This document shows positions 6,959 to 13,499 of a DNA stretch of 15,307 nucleotides, in pieces. Within the stretch, counting starts at the first letter, position 1. Each line of letters begins with the position of its first letter. Below the pieces are notes generated by a model. The model saw nothing but the letters and a program-made list of their open reading frames with translations, did no database searches and was not told the origin of the DNA. Origin of the DNA: Verrucomicrobia bacterium UBA3214 (GTDB taxonomy: Bacteria > Verrucomicrobiota > Kiritimatiellia > RFP12 > UBA1067); assembly GCA_002363575.1 (NCBI GenBank), contig DEWI01000083.1, forward strand, positions 1-15,307. Direction: 5' to 3'. The position numbers and the translations under genes were made by a program.

Positions 6959-6981
6959 CAAACCGCCCGACGTGCGGTTTG
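6959..6981 (+). promoter_or_regulatory. Hairpin at the predicted 5' end of the ROK-like kinase mRNA
   Basis: CAAACCGC (6959-6966) and GCGGTTTG (6974-6981) pair perfectly over 8 bp around the loop CCGACGT. The stem begins within 1-2 nt of the predicted transcription start, the position of known mRNA-stabilising 5' hairpins such as that of ompA. It could equally be an operator. The Shine-Dalgarno AAAGGAG lies at 6997-7003, 10 nt before the ATG and outside the stem. Confidence 0.5.
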
Positions 6982-7013
6982 TAAAATGCTAAGCTGAAAG
7001 GAGCAGAAACTAC

Positions 7014-8444
7014 ATGGCGTGCAAATGCGGAAAGTGCAAGGGGAACGGCGAATTCATCGCGCCGATGACCGCCCTCTGGGAGATCTATGCCGGTATATCC
7101 GGCAAGAGCGACGTCGTCGCGATCGCGTGGGAGCGCGAGGACGGCAAGGTCTATCGCTACGACCTTCCGATCCCGAAGAGGCTCGACCCCGATGCGGTGA
7201 AGCAGGTTTCCCATGTCGTCGATCGCATTGCGAAGTTCATCGTGTGGTCGGCGGGCGGCTGGAAGCTCTATCTCGCCGGCCCTGACGAGATCGTCCAGCC
7301 CGTCGCGAAGGCTTATACGAAGCGCGGCGCGCGCAAGTTCGACTACGGCTTCTTCTCCGATCTCTACGGCCGTCCTGTCGAGGCGGTCGTGGTGCCGCTC
7401 AAGAAGATGCCGCAGATGAACGAGACCCTCACCACGGTGAAGACGGTCGCAGACGGCTGCCGCATCGGTTTCGATCTCGGCGCGAGCGATTTCAAGATTT
7501 CCGCGCTCAACAAGGGCAAGGTGGTGTTCTCGAAGGAGTTCCCGTGGGATCCGCGCAACAATCCCGATCCCGAATACCACTACTCGAAGCTCACCGCCGG
7601 CCTCAAGGAAGCGGCCGCGACGCTCCCGCGCGTCGATGCCATCGGCGGCTCCACCGCCGGAACGCTCGTCGGCAAGAAGATGGGCGTCGCCAGTCTCTTC
7701 CGCGCCATCAAGGAACAGAATCCCGAGAAGTATCCCGTCGCGCAGGACATGTTCTTCCGTGTCGAACGCGATTGGGGCGTGCCTTTCGAAATCTACAACG
7801 ACGGCGACGTCTCTGCGCTCGCCGGCATGATCACGATGGGCAAGAAGGGCATTCTCGGCGTCGCGATGGGCTCTTCGGAGGCGGTCGGCTACATCGACCA
7901 GTCCGGCGCGCTCACCGGCCGCATTACCGAACTCGCTTTCGCACCGGTCGATTTCAACCCGGCGGCTCCGAAGGATGAATGGTCTGGCGACTACGGCGTC
8001 GGCGCCATGGCGTTCTCCCAGCAGGCGGTGAACTGGCTCGCGCTGAAATTCGGCTTCAAGTTCCCGGAGGAGATGAAGCTCCCCGAGCGCCTCAAAGTCG
8101 TACAGGCGGCGATGGAGGAGGGCGACCAGCGCGCTCTCAAGGTCTATGTGCAGATCGGCCGCTTCCTCGCGCACGCGATTCCGTGGTACAAGGAGTTCTA
8201 CGATTACTCGTCGATGATGCTCCTCGGCCGCGTCACGTCGGGCCTCGGCGGCAACGTCATTCTCGAAACCGCCCAGACCATGCTCAAGGATCTTTATCCC
8301 GAGTGGGCGGAGGAGATCGAACTCGTCGTCCCGGACGAGCACTTCCGCCGTCTCGGTCAGTCCGTGGCAGCCGCGCAGATTCCTGTCATCAAGGCTGCGA
8401 AGCCCGCCGCGAAGGCGAAAGCCAAAGCCAAGGCAGGCAAATAG
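7014..8444 (+). CDS. ROK-like sugar kinase homologue (ASKHA fold) with N-terminal extension
   Basis: The product has 476 residues, longer than the ~300 typical of ROK kinases. From residue 150 the ASKHA/ROK pattern is visible: IGFDLGASDFKISAL (151-165), the phosphate-1 loop; DAIGGSTAG (208-216); YNDGDVSALAG (261-271), where ROK proteins carry the catalytic Asp (here D265 or D263); and GVAMGSSEAVGYIDQSGALT (282-301), the phosphate-2 region. The first ~145 residues are an unassigned extension beginning MACKCGKCKG, a possible metal knuckle. The C-terminus is a low-complexity Lys/Ala tail (460-476). The ROK Zn-binding cysteine motif was not found. It probably phosphorylates a sugar in the cytoplasm; a regulatory role is possible. 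It has a strong Shine-Dalgarno site and its own promoter, and is followed by a NahK-like kinase. Confidence 0.6.
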   Translation: MACKCGKCKGNGEFIAPMTALWEIYAGISGKSDVVAIAWEREDGKVYRYDLPIPKRLDPDAVKQVSHVVDRIAKFIVWSAGGWKLYLAGPDEIVQPVAKAYTKRGARKFDYGFFSDLYGRPVEAVVVPLKKMPQMNETLTTVKTVADGCRIGFDLGASDFKISALNKGKVVFSKEFPWDPRNNPDPEYHYSKLTAGLKEAAATLPRVDAIGGSTAGTLVGKKMGVASLFRAIKEQNPEKYPVAQDMFFRVERDWGVPFEIYNDGDVSALAGMITMGKKGILGVAMGSSEAVGYIDQSGALTGRITELAFAPVDFNPAAPKDEWSGDYGVGAMAFSQQAVNWLALKFGFKFPEEMKLPERLKVVQAAMEEGDQRALKVYVQIGRFLAHAIPWYKEFYDYSSMMLLGRVTSGLGGNVILETAQTMLKDLYPEWAEEIELVVPDEHFRRLGQSVAAAQIPVIKAAKPAAKAKAKAKAGK

Positions 8445-8452
8445 CCGCTCCG

Positions 8453-8489
8453 CGCCTTTGCGGTTGCGCGCCGCGCAGCCGCGAAGGCG
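8453..8489 (+). repeat. Long stable hairpin after the ROK-like kinase gene
   Basis: Bases 8453-8469 pair with 8473-8489 over 17 positions with two G-U wobbles and a 3-nt loop. The stem starts 8 nt after the stop codon. No T-run follows (the next bases are ATGCCTCC), so it is not a standard intrinsic terminator; it may protect the 3' end of the upstream message. Confidence 0.6.
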
Positions 8490-8500
8490 ATGCCTCCGGC

Positions 8501-8539
8501 GCCGTCCGCGCGCTTGCGCTCTGCGCGAGGCGCGGCGGC
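8501..8539 (+). repeat. Second tandem GC-rich hairpin in the kinase intercistronic gap
   Basis: Bases 8501-8519 pair with 8523-8539 with two single-base bulges (8505 and 8512), one G-U pair and a 3-nt loop. It is followed by GTAATG and a run of seven A residues, not T. With the hairpin at 8453-8489 it fills most of the 129-nt gap. The downstream gene has its own AAGGA ribosome binding site at 8560-8564. No promoter consensus was seen in the gap. Confidence 0.5.
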
Positions 8540-8573
8540 GTAATGAAAAAAACGGAAACAAGGAAACCCTCCA

Positions 8574-9605
8574 ATGGGCAAGAGAGAATATACACAAGAA
8601 GAACTGGCGGCGGCCCTCGCGTCTATGGGCGTCACCGATCAGACGGATGTTTCGCGCTACGGCTCGGGACACATCAACGATACTTTCAAGGTCGAGACGA
8701 AGCGCGGCGTGCGCTTCATTCTCCAGCGCGTCAATACGGACATCTTCGATCCCGTGCTCCTCAAGAACAACATCCTTCGCGTGACTTCGTTCCTGAAGTC
8801 GAAAGGCGTGAAGTCTCTCGAGGTCGTCGGCTACGAGAACCCGTGGCGGCTCTATGCGTTTCTCGAAGGCTACACCTCCACGGACGTGGTGACAAGCCCG
8901 GAGCAGGCGCGTCTCGTCGCCGCCGCCTTCGCGAAGTTCCAGAACGATCTCGCCGACATCCCGCCGCCGCGCCTTGACGATATCATCGTGAAGTTCCACG
9001 ACACGCCCGATCGCCTTCGCCAGCTCGACGAAGCCGTCGCGAACAACATCGCCGGCCGCAAGGACAAGGTCGCCGCGGAGCTGGCGTTCGTCGATAAGCG
9101 CCGCGAAGAATGCTCGCGCATCGTCGAGCTGATGAAGTCCGGCGCGATTCCCGAGCGCGTCGTCCACCAGGATACGAAGATCAACAATGTCATGCTCGCG
9201 CCCGACGGCACGAATGTCGTTATCGATCTCGATACTACGATGCCCGGCTCCGCGCTCTACGATTTCGGCGACATGGTGCGCACGTCGTCCGCCGCCGCCG
9301 CCGAAGACGAGAAGGACTTGTCGAAGGTCTATTCGAAGAAGGAGTATTTCGAGGCGCTCGTGCGCGGCTATCTGCCCAACGCCAAGTTCCTCAACGAGGC
9401 CGAGCGCGAGAATATCGCGTTCTCCGGCCGCCTGCTCACCTTCGAATGTGGCATTCGCTTCCTCGCCGACTATCTCAATGGAGACACGTACTTCCACACT
9501 GCATACGACGACCACAATCTCGTGCGCTGCCATACGCAGTTCAAGATGGTCGAGTCCATGGAAGCGCAGGCCGCCGAATTCGAGGCGATAGTCAGAAGCG
9601 TCTGA
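8574..9605 (+). CDS. N-acetylhexosamine 1-kinase-like anomeric sugar kinase (APH/choline-kinase fold), first paralogue
   Basis: The product has 343 residues. YGSGHINDTFKVE (29-41) forms the nucleotide loop characteristic of NahK-type proteins, followed by FILQRVNTDIF (48-58) with the strand-3 region. The catalytic loop is VVHQDTKINNVML (196-208), with catalytic base D200 and N205; IDLDTTMPG (217-225) supplies the metal-binding acidic residues. NahK makes N-acetylhexosamine 1-phosphates from GlcNAc or GalNAc and ATP in the cytoplasm, bypassing 6-phosphorylation. No GH112 phosphorylase is present in the window, so salvage of another amino sugar or free hexose is equally possible. It has a Shine-Dalgarno AAGGA 9 nt before the ATG and a paralogue at 12276. 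Family membership is strong; substrate is inferred. Confidence 0.75.
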   Translation: MGKREYTQEELAAALASMGVTDQTDVSRYGSGHINDTFKVETKRGVRFILQRVNTDIFDPVLLKNNILRVTSFLKSKGVKSLEVVGYENPWRLYAFLEGYTSTDVVTSPEQARLVAAAFAKFQNDLADIPPPRLDDIIVKFHDTPDRLRQLDEAVANNIAGRKDKVAAELAFVDKRREECSRIVELMKSGAIPERVVHQDTKINNVMLAPDGTNVVIDLDTTMPGSALYDFGDMVRTSSAAAAEDEKDLSKVYSKKEYFEALVRGYLPNAKFLNEAERENIAFSGRLLTFECGIRFLADYLNGDTYFHTAYDDHNLVRCHTQFKMVESMEAQAAEFEAIVRSV

Positions 9606-9641
9606 ACGTTCGCGGAGTCGGATACTTATATTGACCTTATT

Positions 9642-9752
9642 GCTTTCGCCGCCGGGCGCACGGCTCTTCAGGAATCGCGGATTTGCAGATTTTCCAGCCG
9701 CGAAAAGCGCCTCGAAAATCTTCGAACCCCGAAACCTTCCGGCGGCGAAAGC
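9642..9752. repeat. 14-bp perfect inverted repeat enclosing an 83-nt internal region
   Basis: GCTTTCGCCGCCGG (9642-9655) and CCGGCGGCGAAAGC (9739-9752) are exact inverse complements; two further A-T pairs lie outside after one G-U. The enclosed part has a smaller CGCGG/CCGCG pair. Together they could fold into a branched RNA in the 287-nt non-coding gap 9606-9892. The rest of the gap has GATTCC/GGAATC pairs and two copies of CCGGGTTG but no recognised gene or clear promoter. Its function is unknown. Confidence 0.45.
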
Positions 9753-9892
9753 GATCCATGAATGCATGATTCCCCAAGACATTCGGAATCGTCTTCCGGG
9801 TTGTCGAAGAAAAGATTCCGGCTTCTGCTCGCAGGGCTTTCGCGAAGAACATTACCGTTCGACCATATATCCGGGTTGAAATATTGGCTGCT

Positions 9893-10504
9893 ATGGAAAT
9901 CAAAATCATATCCGTCGGCTCCTACGAAGTAAATTGCGTTGTCGTTGAGGACGCCGGCAAGGCGTGGATCGTCGATCCCGGCGCGGACGCCGACAAGATT
10001 GTCGCATGCGTCGCCGGCATGCTTGCAACGCCTGTGGCGATTCTTCTCACGCATGCGCACTTCGACCATATCGGCGCGATTCCCGCGCTCGAGAAGGCTT
10101 GGCCCGGCATTCATGTCGTGGTGCATCCGGGCGATGCGCCTGTCATCACGCATCCTTTCAATCAATTTCCTCCGGACTACCCGGCGATACCGCGTCCGTC
10201 TCTGCTCGTGACTGCGCCGACGCCGGAGCTTCTTCCCCCCGGCATGGAAATCATCGAGACTCCGGGGCATACTCCAGGCGGCATTTGCTACTATTTCCCG
10301 GCGCAGCGACTGCTGCTTTCCGGCGATACGCTTTTCGCCGGCTCGGTAGGCCGCACCGATTTCCCCGGCGGCAGCTTCCAGCGCCTCAAAGATTCCCTCG
10401 TCCGCCTCGTCGCGCTGCCTGACGATGTCCGCGTGATTCCCGGCCATGGCGAAGAGACGACGATCGGCCGCGAGAAAACCTCCAATCCGTATCTCGCAAA
10501 CTAG
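9893..10504 (+). CDS. MBL-fold hydrolase, glyoxalase II-like (YcbL type)
   Basis: The product has 203 residues, the compact length of YcbL-type glyoxalase II-like proteins. The metal site is complete: THAHFDH (53-59) gives H54, H56, D58 and H59; TPGHTPGG (123-130) gives H126; SGDTLFAGSVGRTDFPGG (143-160) gives the bridging D145; and PGHGEETTIGREKTSNPYL (183-201) gives H185 and the family C-terminus. The expected reaction is hydrolysis of S-lactoylglutathione or a related thioester, releasing a hydroxy acid and thiol in the cytoplasm. Lacking the longer substrate-binding C-terminal domain of classical GloB, its true substrate may differ. ATG 9893 is preferred; a TTG three codons upstream is possible. 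Neither has a Shine-Dalgarno site. It is 46 nt upstream of the RNase R-like gene, probably cotranscribed. Confidence 0.82.
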   Translation: MEIKIISVGSYEVNCVVVEDAGKAWIVDPGADADKIVACVAGMLATPVAILLTHAHFDHIGAIPALEKAWPGIHVVVHPGDAPVITHPFNQFPPDYPAIPRPSLLVTAPTPELLPPGMEIIETPGHTPGGICYYFPAQRLLLSGDTLFAGSVGRTDFPGGSFQRLKDSLVRLVALPDDVRVIPGHGEETTIGREKTSNPYLAN

Positions 10505-10550
10505 CGAAACCGCCGGCAGAGTCTCCGCACACGCATAGCGACAAGCCGCC

Positions 10551-12191
10551 ATGAAGAACCGCAAATCAAGCGCACGTGATTCCGCGCGGAATGCTTCCGC
10601 GCCGCGCATGCCTGTCGCGCCTGCAGACACCCCCGCAGGCGATACCGACGCCGTGATTGCGCATTACGGTTTGCGCCGCGCCTTCCCGCGCCAGGTCCTG
10701 GCGGAAGCGCGCGCCATAGCCGCGCGCGCTCGCGCCGAAGACCCGGAGAATCTGGAAGGGCGGCTGGATCTCCGCAAGAAATTCATTTTCACCTGCGACC
10801 CTGTAGCCGCGCGCGATTACGACGACGCGCTTTCGCTCGAGAAGGATCGGCTCGGCCGCCGCGTGCTCGGAGTGCATATCGCCGATGTCTCGCACTATGT
10901 AGCCGAGGGCGGCGCGATGGATCGCGAGGCGTACAAGCGCTCCACCAGCGTGTATCTGGCGACATGCGTGCTGCCCATGCTGCCTCCGGAGCTTTCCAAC
11001 GATCTCTGTTCGCTTAAGCCCGGCGAGGACAGGCTCGCATTCTCCGTTTTCCTGACCTTTAATCGCGATGGCGAAGTCGTCAAGCGCGCGTTTGCAAAGT
11101 CGGTGATAAATTCGAAGGCGCGCTTCACCTACGAACAAGTCATGGCGGTGATCGGCGCAAAGAAAATCTCGCACGCGAAAACCGCGCCGGGCGAGGCGTT
11201 TGCGCTGGATCGCAAAGCCGTCAAGACTATCAAAGCGATAAGCGAACTCGCGCAGCAGTTGCGGGAGCGCCGATTCGCCGCAGGCGCCCTCGATCTCGAC
11301 ATCCCCGAGAATGAAGTCGTCTTGAACGACGAAGGCGAGATGTCCGGCATCGTCGCGCGCGTGTGCGATGAGAGCCATCAGATGATCGAGGAGTGCATGG
11401 TCGCCGCCAATGAGGCAGTCGCAACGGAATTGCGCGCGAATGGCGTGCCGATCGTCTCGCGCTTCCACGATTCCCCAGATCCCGAAAAAATTCAGCTGCT
11501 GCGCGAAGAGCTTCGGCCGCTTGGAATAAAGTGCGGCAATATCGCAAACCCCAAGGTCTTTTCGCAGTTCCTGCGGTCTATCAAGACGCATCCGCTCTAT
11601 CCCGTTCTCGCGGTGATGGTGCTGCGCTCGATGAAGCGCGCGGTTTACGATGCGCGCAATACCGGCCACTGGGGGCTGGCGAAAAAATACTACGCCCATT
11701 TCACTTCCCCGATCCGCCGGTATCCCGATCTCTCGCTTCATCGCCTGCTCTTCGCATATCTCGAAGGCAAGCGCGTGAAGGGCGCAAAACCCGCCAGCCT
11801 CTGCCGCGCTTCCGCTCGCCACTCTCTCGAAGAACTCGCGCGCCATGCCACCGAACGCGAAGAGCTGGCCGCGGAAGCGGAGCGCAGCCTTCTCGAAATC
11901 AAGAAATACCGCATTCTCGAGGAGGAGCTTGTCTCGCATATGCCCGTCGTGTACGACGCTGTCGTCGTGAGATGCGAGCGCTTCGGATGCTTCGTCGATA
12001 TTCCCGTGATAGGCGTCTCCGGGCTTGTGCACGTGAGCAGTCTCTCGGGGAGATTCGTACGCTACAACGAATACGACCACACGCTGTCGGCGCCGGGCGC
12101 AGGCTCGTGGAAAATCGGCGATGTCATCAAAGTCGTCGTCTCCAGCGTAGATTACGCGCAGCGCAGGCTGCTTTTCGTTCCCGCGCCGTAA
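10551..12191 (+). CDS. RNase R/II-family 3'-5' exoribonuclease lacking N-terminal cold-shock domains
   Basis: The product has 546 residues against ~700-800 for RNase R. TCDPVAARDYDDAL (81-94) carries the four catalytic-site Asp residues (D83, D89, D91, D92) with the same spacing as E. coli RNase II D201, D207, D209 and D210. VHIADVSHYV, RSTSVYLATCVLPMLPPELS, MIEECMVAANEA and YAHFTSPIRRYPDLSLHR (about 380-397) complete the RNB domain. An S1 domain occupies about 463-546. The N-terminus is ~35 residues of low complexity joined to the linker that normally follows the second cold-shock domain; the preceding 46-nt gap and MBL gene leave no room for those domains. It should degrade RNA processively from the 3' end in the cytoplasm. 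The basic tail common in RNase R is absent. The start is preceded by CCGCC. Confidence 0.83.
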   Translation: MKNRKSSARDSARNASAPRMPVAPADTPAGDTDAVIAHYGLRRAFPRQVLAEARAIAARARAEDPENLEGRLDLRKKFIFTCDPVAARDYDDALSLEKDRLGRRVLGVHIADVSHYVAEGGAMDREAYKRSTSVYLATCVLPMLPPELSNDLCSLKPGEDRLAFSVFLTFNRDGEVVKRAFAKSVINSKARFTYEQVMAVIGAKKISHAKTAPGEAFALDRKAVKTIKAISELAQQLRERRFAAGALDLDIPENEVVLNDEGEMSGIVARVCDESHQMIEECMVAANEAVATELRANGVPIVSRFHDSPDPEKIQLLREELRPLGIKCGNIANPKVFSQFLRSIKTHPLYPVLAVMVLRSMKRAVYDARNTGHWGLAKKYYAHFTSPIRRYPDLSLHRLLFAYLEGKRVKGAKPASLCRASARHSLEELARHATEREELAAEAERSLLEIKKYRILEEELVSHMPVVYDAVVVRCERFGCFVDIPVIGVSGLVHVSSLSGRFVRYNEYDHTLSAPGAGSWKIGDVIKVVVSSVDYAQRRLLFVPAP

Positions 12192-12238
12192 AGTAGCGCG
12201 CGCCGCCCCGCAAGCAGGTTGCACGAAATTGAATTTTC

Positions 12239-12249
12239 CGGTTGAACCG
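12239..12249. promoter_or_regulatory. Small palindrome upstream of the second NahK-like gene
   Basis: CGGTTGAACCG is an 11-bp symmetric sequence 26 nt before the start codon, followed by the Shine-Dalgarno AAGGAG at 12261-12266. It could be an operator or chance. The 84-nt gap 12192-12275 shows no clear promoter. Confidence 0.3.
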
Positions 12250-12275
12250 AAACCCAAAGTAAGGAGAAACGAACA

Positions 12276-13391
12276 ATGGACCTTAGCGTGCTGATAAACA
12301 AATTCAACATCAAGGGGCGCCTGGTGGCTCTCTCCCCGTTCGGCAATGGAAATATCAACGATACTTTCCTCGCCATATACCGCAACACTTTCACTGAGAC
12401 GCAGGTGATTCTCCAGCGCGTCAACCACAACGTCTTCCCCGATCCGAAGGCGATCATGGCGAATATGCACGAGATCACCCGCCATTGCCACGAGAAGCTG
12501 GAAGCCGATGCCGCCGCCGGCCGCGACGATCGCGTCTGGCAGATGCCGCGCATCATCAAGACGAGGGAAACCGGCGAAGATTTCGTCATGGACGAGAAAG
12601 GCGAAATCTGGCGCGTCATCACGCGAATCATGTCCGCGCATGCATTCGATCTCGCCCAAGGCCCCGAGCATGCTCTGGAGTGCGGGGCGGCGCTCGGCCA
12701 TTTCCATTATCTCGTCAGCGATATGGATCCCGGTCTGCTCATCGACCCGCTTCCAGGCTTCCATGTCACGAGCGGATACCTCGCTAAGTACGACGCGACT
12801 CTGGAGAAGCCTTCCGCACGCGAACTCCTTTCTTCTTCGATGGAAGCCAAGAGGCTCGCGAAATTCATCGAAGCCCGCCGCGATCTCGCCACCTGCCTCG
12901 AGAAAGCGGAAGCCGCCGGCGAGCTGAAGAAGCGCATGTTCCACGGCGATCCCAAAGTCAATAACATAATGATCGACGACGTGACGGGCAAGGGCACCGC
13001 GATGATCGATCTAGATACCGTAAGCCCGGGCCTTATCCATCTCGATTTCGGCGACGCCTTGCGCTCGATCTGCAATCCCGCCGGCGAAGAAGAGACCAAT
13101 CTCTCCAAAGTCATCTTCGATGAAGAGCTCGCCACGGCCTTCTGCAAAGGCTATATGCACGAGGCCGGCGTATTCCTGACGGATGCCGATCGCGCGTATC
13201 TCTACGACTCCATCCGCCTGCTGCCATTCGAGCTGGGCATTCGCTTCTTCCAGGATTATCTCGACGGCAACGTCTATTTCAAGACCGTCCACTCCCAGCA
13301 GAACCTGAACCGCGCCCGCGTCCAATTCCGCCTTTGCGAATCCATCGAATCCCGCGAGCGCTCCATCCGCAACTTCCTCTCGAAGCTTTGA
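12276..13391 (+). CDS. N-acetylhexosamine 1-kinase-like anomeric sugar kinase (APH/choline-kinase fold), second paralogue
   Basis: The product has 371 residues. FGNGNINDTFLA (22-33) is the NahK-type nucleotide loop and VILQRVNHNVFPDP (44-57) the following strand and loop. MFHGDPKVNNIMI (221-233) is the catalytic loop with D225 and N230, and MIDLDTVSPG (243-252) holds the metal-binding acidic residues. The C-terminal PFELGIRFFQDYLDGNVYFK is nearly the same as the LTFECGIRFLADYLNGDTYF segment of the protein at 8574, so the two are paralogues. This one has the canonical HGD where the other has HQD, and an extra ~45 residues in the middle. It probably makes a sugar 1-phosphate, with a substrate differing from its paralogue. 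It has a strong Shine-Dalgarno AAGGAG 9 nt before the ATG and ends at a convergent terminator. Confidence 0.75.
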   Translation: MDLSVLINKFNIKGRLVALSPFGNGNINDTFLAIYRNTFTETQVILQRVNHNVFPDPKAIMANMHEITRHCHEKLEADAAAGRDDRVWQMPRIIKTRETGEDFVMDEKGEIWRVITRIMSAHAFDLAQGPEHALECGAALGHFHYLVSDMDPGLLIDPLPGFHVTSGYLAKYDATLEKPSARELLSSSMEAKRLAKFIEARRDLATCLEKAEAAGELKKRMFHGDPKVNNIMIDDVTGKGTAMIDLDTVSPGLIHLDFGDALRSICNPAGEEETNLSKVIFDEELATAFCKGYMHEAGVFLTDADRAYLYDSIRLLPFELGIRFFQDYLDGNVYFKTVHSQQNLNRARVQFRLCESIESRERSIRNFLSKL

Positions 13392-13418
13392 TGCGGATTC
13401 CCGGCTCCGCGCGTTAAT

Positions 13419-13498
13419 CTTTTCCCTTCCGCCGCTCGCGGCTTTCGCCTTGCGAGATTCGCTCGCAGAGCGGGGCGAGGGCGGCGAAAGGGAGAAAG
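13419..13498. terminator. Terminator-like inverted repeat between convergent genes
   Basis: A pyrimidine-rich arm at 13419-13439 pairs, with a few mismatches and bulges, with a purine-rich arm at 13475-13498. Inside it TGCGAG (13451-13456) and CTCGCA (13462-13467) form a tight hairpin with loop ATTCG. The structure fills the 108-nt gap between the NahK-like and BASS genes and ends two bases before the BASS stop codon. T-runs are weak, so the terminator function is inferred from position. Confidence 0.5.
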
Positions 13499-13499
13499 G

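Noticed and set aside
6912..7013. Possible riboswitch upstream of the ROK-like kinase gene
   Set aside because: The predicted leader is only about 54 nt with one 8-bp stem; no known riboswitch core was recognised.
6099..9782. Open frame of 1227 codons on the minus strand opposite TPK, ROK-like and NahK-like genes
   Set aside because: It lies antisense to four well-supported genes, its product is rich in Arg/Glu/Ala/His with no domain, and long antisense frames are expected in GC-rich codon usage.
9631..9879. Small open frame of 82 codons in the gap after the first NahK-like gene
   Set aside because: It has a TTG start, no ribosome binding site and no recognisable protein character, and it covers the inverted-repeat structure.
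10566..12944. Open frame of 792 codons on the minus strand opposite the RNase R-like and second NahK-like genes
   Set aside because: It is the antisense shadow of two clear genes and shows no recognisable motif.
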